This document shows positions 58,201-64,000 of a stretch of 64,000 bases of DNA, in pieces (the stretch's first letter is position 1; the number at the start of each line of letters is the position of its first letter). The notes beneath the pieces are model-generated. The model did not search any database and was not told the DNA's origin. It saw only the letters and a list, made by a program, of their open reading frames with translations. Location of the stretch: contig NC_049990.1 in the NCBI RefSeq assembly GCF_000003815.2, positions 8,540,890 to 8,604,889 of the forward strand, given 5' to 3'. Both the position numbers and the translations under genes were made by a program. This DNA comes from Branchiostoma floridae. Lineage: Eukaryota; Chordata; Leptocardii; Amphioxiformes; Branchiostomatidae.

Positions 58201-59129
58201 TACTGACATGCTGCCGCCGTCCCGGGTAGATGACCTCAAGGTAATGGAAGTTTCCTACGCCAGCTCAAGCGTGATGCTGAGTTGGACAGCGCTGGGTGAC
58301 GACTTTGACCAGGGAGGCCCAGGTGTGTTTAGAATGGTTGTTTTAAGTTGTTTTGCTTATTGTTATGGCTATCATTTTCTCTAGATGAAGTATCTCAGTC
58401 CCTTATTGCTTAAGAAAGGCAGATGGTTTGATGGAAGGAATGTAGCCTTATGGTAGCATCGAGTCAGACACTTCTATCTGCTAATTTTGCCTGGAAATAC
58501 ATGCATCTAATGCAGTAATATTTAATGTCGTAAACTAGAACTTTTGAAAATTATTACTGGATTGTATCTTATATTATCTGTGCATTGCATTGCCATACAT
58601 TGTCACCAATGCAATTGTTACACAATAAAAACTATCATCAATATCTATATCATCCTCTTTTACAGCACACTACTTTGAGGTCCGTTACGGTCGCCATTTT
58701 GGTCAACTCGCAGACAACTTTCATGGCTCAGCCTCAATCAACCATTCGCAAGTGCTGCAGGGAAGCCTGACGTCACCACCGGAACCCGGCTCCGCCCAGA
58801 CCATCGTCATCCTCGTGCCAGACCGAGGCGACAACGTCACATTCGTCTTCGCCGTGCGCATGTGCGACGAAGCAGACAACTGCGGAGACCCCTCCAACAT
58901 CGTGTCGGCAAATCTCGAGTACATCCCTGAGCCAGTGAAAGAAAACGACTCGATACCGTGGGCCATTATTGGTATTGCAGTTGGCGCCGTAGTTTGTGTT
59001 TTATGTCTGGTCGCCATCGTGTTCTGGTTCTGTTGCTCTAAGTCTAGGTCGACAAATTCTTCCCAGACAGCGTCGGGTATAGCTAGGGACAATCCAGCAT
59101 ATAATCCGGCATACAATTACAAGGTGTAA
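49228..59129 (+). CDS. CLCA: CLCA-family protein, gene 3, complete (959 aa)
   Basis: Exons: 49228-49392, 51937-52088, 52962-53104, 53406-53698, 54395-54643, 55043-55167, 55403-55502, 55880-56161, 56418-56642, 56990-57272, 57638-57802, 58089-58322, 58666-59129; total 2880 nt. ATG 49228 is chosen because it begins MAGKHCLLLLALVWCSHAVF, a clean signal peptide. The zinc site [13 protein letters not shown] is at 159-171. MIDAS DVSGS is at 328-332, with GGTCIGCG and LITDGEET following. The membrane helix is at about 903-927. The tail ends RDNPAYNPAYNYKV, two overlapping-spaced NPxY motifs (948-951, 952-955) that could bind PTB-domain or clathrin adaptors. Intron 3 has a GC donor (GCACGT after 53104). 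Metallohydrolase and VWA residues are intact. It is closest to gene 2 in sequence. Confidence 0.96.
51056..51512. mobile_element. Long-arm foldback element in gene 3 intron 1
   Basis: Arms of roughly 180-200 bases (51060-51237 and 51299-51503) are inverted copies around a 60-base AT-rich loop. The termini are TTGATAGATGGGCAT and ATGCCCATCTATCAA; inner matches include CATATGGATGACGTCAT and TTTGTGCAAATTGATATC. Similar short frames (MIDGHKRI.., MIDGHERI..) on opposite strands are a by-product of the symmetry. No transposase. Confidence 0.88.
54039..54420 (+). repeat. Nine-copy 45-bp array of the exon 5 acceptor, gene 3
   Basis: Exon-start positions are about 54039, 54081, 54126, 54170, 54215, 54260, 54305, 54350 and 54395, nearly all 45 bases apart. 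Units carry TGTTATGTTTGTAG then GTGACCGGTTTCTGCCACAG and a TGACCCGGAT-like end. Unit 6 has lost its AG (TTGTGGGAGACC). Only 54395 opens into the complete exon. Upstream entries meet TAG after 14 codons. Same array as in gene 2, expanded. Confidence 0.96.
55745..55824 (+). repeat. Dispersed repeat R2, plus-strand copy
   Basis: Runs TCATATACAGTTGTTTGGGTA, then TGGTGTATCTTACTACCTAG, and ends ATGTCTAACCTTCATCGACG. Lies in gene 3 intron before exon 8. Confidence 0.75.
57895..58015 (-). repeat. Dispersed repeat family R1, short minus-strand copy
   Basis: The reverse complement begins ATTACCTTAATCAGAAGGT and runs into GTTTACGTTTCC...GTATATGCGTTATC, the R1 start followed by a GT-rich part. In a gene 3 intron. 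Confidence 0.45.
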
Positions 59130-60537
59130 TTTTGTTTTTGTTGCCTTCATCGAGAAGGTTATGTTTTTGGGTCTGTGTCTGCGTACGTCTGTTGGTGTTT
59201 GCGAACAGCATACATTGAGAAGTTAAATCATTGATGGATTTATGATATTTGGTAAGTGGGCAGGTCTTGACTTATCAAAGAAATCTTAAGATTCTGGTCC
59301 TCCGGCGACCTTCCATGGTACTGCAGCATGGCGGTTTTTGACATCTCGTGTTTGAACATGATTTAGCCCTTGGGCGTGTGGTAGCTTGTCCAGATCACGA
59401 GATATCAAAACCGGAAGTCCTGCTGCTGTACAAAAGAACGGTTCCAGGGAATCATTTCTTGATTTTGCCAAACCTATTGACATACCAAAGATTATAAAGA
59501 TCCATTTTTGACTTATCGAGGTATGTTGTTCACAGACAGATAGGCAGACAGAGGAACTGTCGAAATATGTACCCACGGCCCCCCAAAATAACCATCTTCA
59601 GGAAGGTAATTACGTCATAAGCGCATTGTAGTGTTGATGCTATCTTCAGTGCTGATAAAGTATGCTAAGCTAAAAATGTTGAGATAAGCAGAATAATTGA
59701 GTTGGTCAAATCTAATTTTGTTACAAACTTGGAAAGATGATACACATTACTAGACACGTGAGTATCAAAGATAATCATTAGGAAAGATATTTTCAAGTTG
59801 CCAACATACAATTTGTAAATACAATTATAAAACTTGAGACGACATTGACAGGGCTTACATTATTTCAATGTTGAAATTTGAGCACTGTAAAGTTGCAGCT
59901 ATCTGGGGCATCCTGCATGGATTGATAATATTTTCTTTGAGAATTAGTAGAGAAACCATTGAAATTGTCTGACCAGTATGATGCTACTCTGCTCCCGCCG
60001 TTGTTTTCAACCTGAAAAATAAAATGTTGATATTTTCTAAACATTGTCAAATATCAAATTTATGAAGGATCATATGAGATTCAAGAAAACCCAATCAAAA
60101 TCTTTTTCACCAAATCTAAATATACCTATAGTACTAGAAAGAAGTTTGGTTTGACAGAAACCTGAAATATTCCAAAGGTACCATAGAGACTGGCGTTTAA
60201 CACTTGCGTTTCTTAGTCCAGATAGCTTCTTCATGAAATACATTTTAAATGATTGATATGTTCTTCTTGTAACTGCATGAGTAATACGCTGTTTTACAAT
60301 CATACTGACAAATAAAGTAGCTTATGACAAATATGCACGACTTTGGCTACGTGTTTTTCTGCAACACGGTTGGTTTCAGTTCGTTCTCTTAGCAAACAAA
60401 GTTTGAAATAGTCCTTAAAATTCGCTCCACCATGGCCAGGTAACGATGAGAGGGGTCAGTTAGGGTCATGGCGTCCGCCACAGCCTAGACAGAATTGACC
60501 TTGACCTTTGTCTTCCCTAAACCTACCGAGTACCGAC
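59130..60537 (+). other. Downstream of CLCA gene 3: repeats and duplicated flank
   Basis: No gene seen. 59150-59612 is an inverted pair of R1 repeats; 60040-60345 is the counterpart of 48165-48470. AATAAA words occur at about 60019 and 60310; if either is the gene 3 signal, the 3' UTR is about 0.9 to 1.2 kb. The sequence then runs into N at 60538 with R1-like ATTGACCTTGACCTTTGTC. Confidence 0.55.
59150..59612. repeat. Inverted head-to-head pair of R1 repeats
   Basis: The plus-strand half (GAGAAGGTTATGTTTTTGGG ... GATATTTGGTAAGTGGGCAG ... TTTTTGACATCTCGTG) is followed by a minus-strand half (CACGAGATATCAAAACC ... GACATACCAAAGATTATAAA ... ACCATCTTCAGGAAGG). The two join at a hairpin centred near 59370. 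Confidence 0.75.
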
Positions 60538-61317
60538 NNNNNNNNNNNNNNNNNNNNNNNNNNNNNNNNNNNNNNNNNNNNNNNNNNNNNNNNNNNNNNN
60601 NNNNNNNNNNNNNNNNNNNNNNNNNNNNNNNNNNNNNNNNNNNNNNNNNNNNNNNNNNNNNNNNNNNNNNNNNNNNNNNNNNNNNNNNNNNNNNNNNNNN
60701 NNNNNNNNNNNNNNNNNNNNNNNNNNNNNNNNNNNNNNNNNNNNNNNNNNNNNNNNNNNNNNNNNNNNNNNNNNNNNNNNNNNNNNNNNNNNNNNNNNNN
60801 NNNNNNNNNNNNNNNNNNNNNNNNNNNNNNNNNNNNNNNNNNNNNNNNNNNNNNNNNNNNNNNNNNNNNNNNNNNNNNNNNNNNNNNNNNNNNNNNNNNN
60901 NNNNNNNNNNNNNNNNNNNNNNNNNNNNNNNNNNNNNNNNNNNNNNNNNNNNNNNNNNNNNNNNNNNNNNNNNNNNNNNNNNNNNNNNNNNNNNNNNNNN
61001 NNNNNNNNNNNNNNNNNNNNNNNNNNNNNNNNNNNNNNNNNNNNNNNNNNNNNNNNNNNNNNNNNNNNNNNNNNNNNNNNNNNNNNNNNNNNNNNNNNNN
61101 NNNNNNNNNNNNNNNNNNNNNNNNNNNNNNNNNNNNNNNNNNNNNNNNNNNNNNNNNNNNNNNNNNNNNNNNNNNNNNNNNNNNNNNNNNNNNNNNNNNN
61201 NNNNNNNNNNNNNNNNNNNNNNNNNNNNNNNNNNNNNNNNNNNNNNNNNNNNNNNNNNNNNNNNNNNNNNNNNNNNNNNNNNNNNNNNNNNNNNNNNNNN
61301 NNNNNNNNNNNNNNNNN
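60538..61317. other. Assembly gap of 780 N
   Basis: The size is not a round placeholder, so it is probably estimated. Exon 1 of a fourth CLCA copy may lie here. Confidence 0.95.
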
Positions 61318-61739
61318 CATTTGCTTGGTAATGTGATTCACCCGACATTTCCTTGGTATGTGCATGGTACATAGATATATTAGCATGTTTTAATAGCAAA
61401 AGGAAAGGGGACTACTTCGTATCCGGTGTTGCGATGCGTAAGCTGTTAAAAGGCGCATATTTTTATTCTCCCACTAACCCTCGGTACAGAGTTCAAGCTG
61501 ATGTTATATCATGGCCGTTTTTCTGTTTGCCCACGGATATTAAAAACTCTTCATTCCATCCTCAACACTAAATGCGATTATATACGTGATGACTGTGTTG
61601 CGAAAGTTACATTATCATGAAAGATATGTGGTTCAATTTCCGGCCCCATCGATGGATGGACCTTTATGTCGATGTTGAATGCAGAATCGCAACGCATTGT
61701 GACTTCTGAAGTCGAAGCCCTTCTATTTCTCATCGCTAG

Positions 61740-61891
61740 GAAATTTTCACCGAAGCGTCCCGAGACCTGTACGTCGCCACCAACAACCGTACATTTTTCA
61801 AGGAGGTCAAGATTCTCATCCCGAACACCTGGACGAAGAAACCCGAGTACCTCCCAGCAGGGACTAAAACCTTTGAACGGGCTAACGTCAG
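61740..61891 (+). CDS. CLCA: CLCA-family gene 4, exon 2 only (partial)
   Basis: A 152-base exon with acceptor CATCGCTAG and donor GTAAAG, identical in length and phase to exon 2 of genes 1-3. It encodes [20 protein letters not shown], then [20 protein letters not shown] and ends FERANVR. The upstream 60 bases also resemble the ends of intron 1 in genes 2 and 3. Exon 1 is not seen (gap at 60538-61317) and no exon 3 appears in the remaining 2.1 kb. In genes 1-3 exon 3 follows after 0.5 to 0.9 kb. So this is either a copy with a longer intron that continues past the window or a broken fragment. Confidence 0.88.
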
Positions 61892-62329
61892 GTAAAGGTC
61901 TAATTTTAACAATTATCTTGTAGCTTTTAACTTTTGTAGAAAAATCTCTCCATTTTTTTTGGTAATATTTGTGTAAGGATGGGTATACCAAGTCAATCAT
62001 AAACGGAAATAGTATTAAGAAACGTCCTTATTGTAAATACCTGTTCGTTTGCATTAATAGATAACTGTAGCAAAAAGTTTGCGCTAGAGTAAATTCCATA
62101 TTACTGTGTGGGTGTTTGTTGCCTTTTGTTCTAACACTTTCGAAAACTTTGTAACAAGACTTGATTATTCATTACATTTATTTAGTTTTGAATAGTATTT
62201 GAGGACAGAAAACGTGGTAGTTGAAAAAGTTGTGATAACTTGTTTTCGAACTGTTATCTCAATAGTTGTATATATATGTACTTGTGACTTAATGCGATGG
62301 AGGGATGCTATCAATTTTTCATTAGTAGA

Positions 62330-62680
62330 CACAAATTTAGACGTGTTTTTTTAGTAAGAGGAATACTTTTGTGTCTTATTAGCAAAATAATGTGCACCCC
62401 TGTATCACATTAATTCACTAGTTAGAGAAATGAATCGGTGTCTACTAGTGAAAAAATGTGATATCATCAAGAGGTTTGAATTTGTGCATACTAGTGAGAA
62501 ATGTGATAGCACCCCTCTATCGCAGTAATTCACTAGTAAGAGTTTTAGATATATGTCTACTGGTTTGTTTATTTGTTTATTTGGTTAAAATGTGATAGCA
62601 CTCCTCTATCACATTAATTCACTAGCAAGAGGAATAAATAATTCACTAGTAAAAGGTTCCAATTTATGCCTACTAGCTTT
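62330..62680. repeat. Degenerate tandem array with ACTAGT/TTCACTAGT words
   Basis: About four loosely repeated units of roughly 70-100 bases. They contain AATTCACTAGTAAGAG, TGTCTACTAGTGAAAA and ATGTGATAGCACCCCTCTAT. The words are partly inverted copies of each other (TTCACTAGT / ACTAGTGAA), so each unit can fold. Confidence 0.7.
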
Positions 62681-63379
62681 CTTATTCAAATGGTTAAAAC
62701 CTATTATGAATATTATCATAAAACCCACACGGTGACTTGGAATTGACTCCAATGATTAATAGCTTAAAGTCCAAAAGTTCAGATTCAGGTCGAGACATGT
62801 TTAGGTCAGGTCAGGGCATGTTAGTAACACTTTATCATATGTTTTTGGGCTGTCGCACCAGTACAGATCTCGATCGGTAAACACCCAATACAAAGTCCAA
62901 GTACCTACAATCTATGAACAAGAGTTCCGAGACCTAATACCTCCATAATATATTCTGATTATGCAATTGACTTCCACATCTTCCACATCTTGGTTCTGTA
63001 CTACTTTAACTAATTTACACAAGTCACAATGTTCACGGTTCAATTATGTACTGTGACACTTAGAAGAATTATGGCACTTTTGCATTGATTATGCAGATTA
63101 GAATCATTTGCACTATTGCATGGTATCTACTAAAGTTCCACCTGCCACAAACACCATGTAACATGTATTTGATTCCTATAATGGCAAACAATGCAGATAC
63201 CGATTTTCTAGATTTATTAATTGAAAGTCAATTTTCATAATTTGCAATTTTTTATGTACAAGGTTATCTGTCTAAGCTACTTCCATATCACATATCACGA
63301 ATATCCGGTGTTCTACCCACACATTTACAACTTGTTTAGTTATTGTCCTTAGAAGTGTTAGATTTGTTCACCTTTCATT

Positions 63380-64000
63380 AGCTTCGCCAAGAAGCTTATG
63401 TTTTTGCCGACTTGGGTCTGTATGTAGGTCAACAGGATATAACTCGAGAAATTGTGGATGGAACTTTTTTATTTTTTGCAGGTGTGTAGCGGTTGTTTAA
63501 AGGCATGCCTAGTTCGAAAATGGGTTACCTGGCGTTTTCCTATGGTACATTAGCGAGCTTGGTATTTTTTTTTGGTGTTTTTTCGGGAGGCATAAGTCAA
63601 AATGTAGCTGGGCGATTTCCACGATATTTGGCAGGTCTGTAGCGGCTGTGGAAAGGATTGCCATGTGCGAGAATGGTTTAGCTACCTTTTACCTATGGTG
63701 CTGTAGCTGGCTTTGTATGTAAGTGCGTTTGTCTGTAAGCAAGATAACTCGAGATGTTCTTGATGGATGTTAATGATATTTGGTTAATAGGTAGGGGACA
63801 CAGAAAGGAAGGTCAAGTTCGATAATGGGCCTCCTGGCAAATTGTTTTGGTACTGCAAGTGAGCATCAAAGTTTGCGCCTAAATTTTCCAGAAGTGCCAG
63901 GTTCGTGATTTTTTACTGGTGGATAGCTGTTGGTACTAGGAGTCAATGGTCTAATTTTGGGCCCCCTAGCAGCTTGTTTGGAATTGCAGTGGGTGTAAAT
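63380..64000 (+). repeat. Dispersed repeat family R1, long plus-strand copy reaching the window end
   Basis: Starts GCTTCGCCAAGAAGCTTATG and continues GACTTGGGTCTGTATGTAGG, GATATAACTCGAGAAATTG, GCAGGTGTGTAGCGGTTGT. It parallels 27065-27770 module by module. Open-ended at 64000. Confidence 0.75.

Larger units (their letters stand above)
61892..64000 (+). other. Region after the lone CLCA exon, no gene seen
   Basis: Holds a degenerate ACTAGT-containing tandem repeat (62330-62680), unique-looking AT-rich DNA, and a long R1 repeat copy from 63380 to the window end. No CLCA exon 3 (expected words like [12 protein letters not shown]) is present on either strand. Confidence 0.6.

Noticed and set aside
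60485-61399. Four long frames across the second gap
   Set aside because: They consist almost entirely of unknown residues from N.
1-64000. CRISPR arrays, operons, prokaryotic signals
   Set aside because: The DNA is clearly eukaryotic; the tandem arrays have no spacer structure.

Overview
The window looks like nuclear DNA from an invertebrate chordate, most likely a lancelet (Branchiostoma). The basis is intron-rich genes with GT-AG introns, deuterostome-type PTER, ITM2 and CLCA proteins, and dense short foldback and SINE-like repeats between and inside genes. The species is an inference; no rRNA or mitochondrial marker is present. There are two assembly gaps, 24804-24903 and 60538-61317.

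Layout. 101-825 (+) holds the last two exons of a phosphotriesterase-related (PTER) gene. 1242-2179 (-) is a CCDC160-like coiled-coil gene. It shares a 523-bp divergent promoter region with a complete six-exon ITM2/BRICHOS gene (2703-10055, +; 271 aa). A repeat-rich stretch follows, with one probable small two-exon gene on the minus strand (14394-16068; 100 aa, C-terminal membrane anchor). From 19.8 kb to the end there is a head-to-tail cluster of CLCA genes (calcium-activated chloride channel regulators), all on +. Gene 1 is 19842-30845, with two exons apparently lost in a gap. Gene 2 is 33258-47835 (959 aa). Gene 3 is 49228-59129 (959 aa). A lone exon 2 of a fourth copy lies at 61740-61891. 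I rebuilt all exons by reading frame, splice sites and comparison between paralogues; exon lengths and phases agree closely across copies.

The CLCA proteins keep the signal peptide, the HExxHxxxGxxDE metallohydrolase motif, the VWA MIDAS motif (DxSGS), beta-sandwich domains and a C-terminal transmembrane helix. Their cytoplasmic tails differ: Cys/Lys-rich in gene 1, one NPAF in gene 2, two NPAY in gene 3. Genes 2 and 3 share flanking DNA and look like a segmental tandem duplication.

The most unusual theme is repeated local duplication of exon edges together with their splice sites. There is an eightfold 124-bp array of an ITM2 exon 3' end plus donor. Fourfold and ninefold 45-bp arrays of the exon 5 acceptor occur in CLCA genes 2 and 3; each upstream acceptor leads into an in-frame stop. 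Partial 5' exon copies sit next to ITM2 exon 2 and CLCA gene 1 exons 4 and 8. Gene 1 also has a paralogue-specific intron flanked by an 18-bp direct duplication that contains AGGT, consistent with recent intron gain. A short TIR element inserted at base 5 of gene 2 intron 1 without destroying the donor. Other mobile DNA includes a 5'-truncated LINE with an intact 1.1-kcodon ORF, a Foldback-like element with pyrimidine-rich terminal arrays, several MITE-like elements and a dispersed repeat family with at least seven copies.
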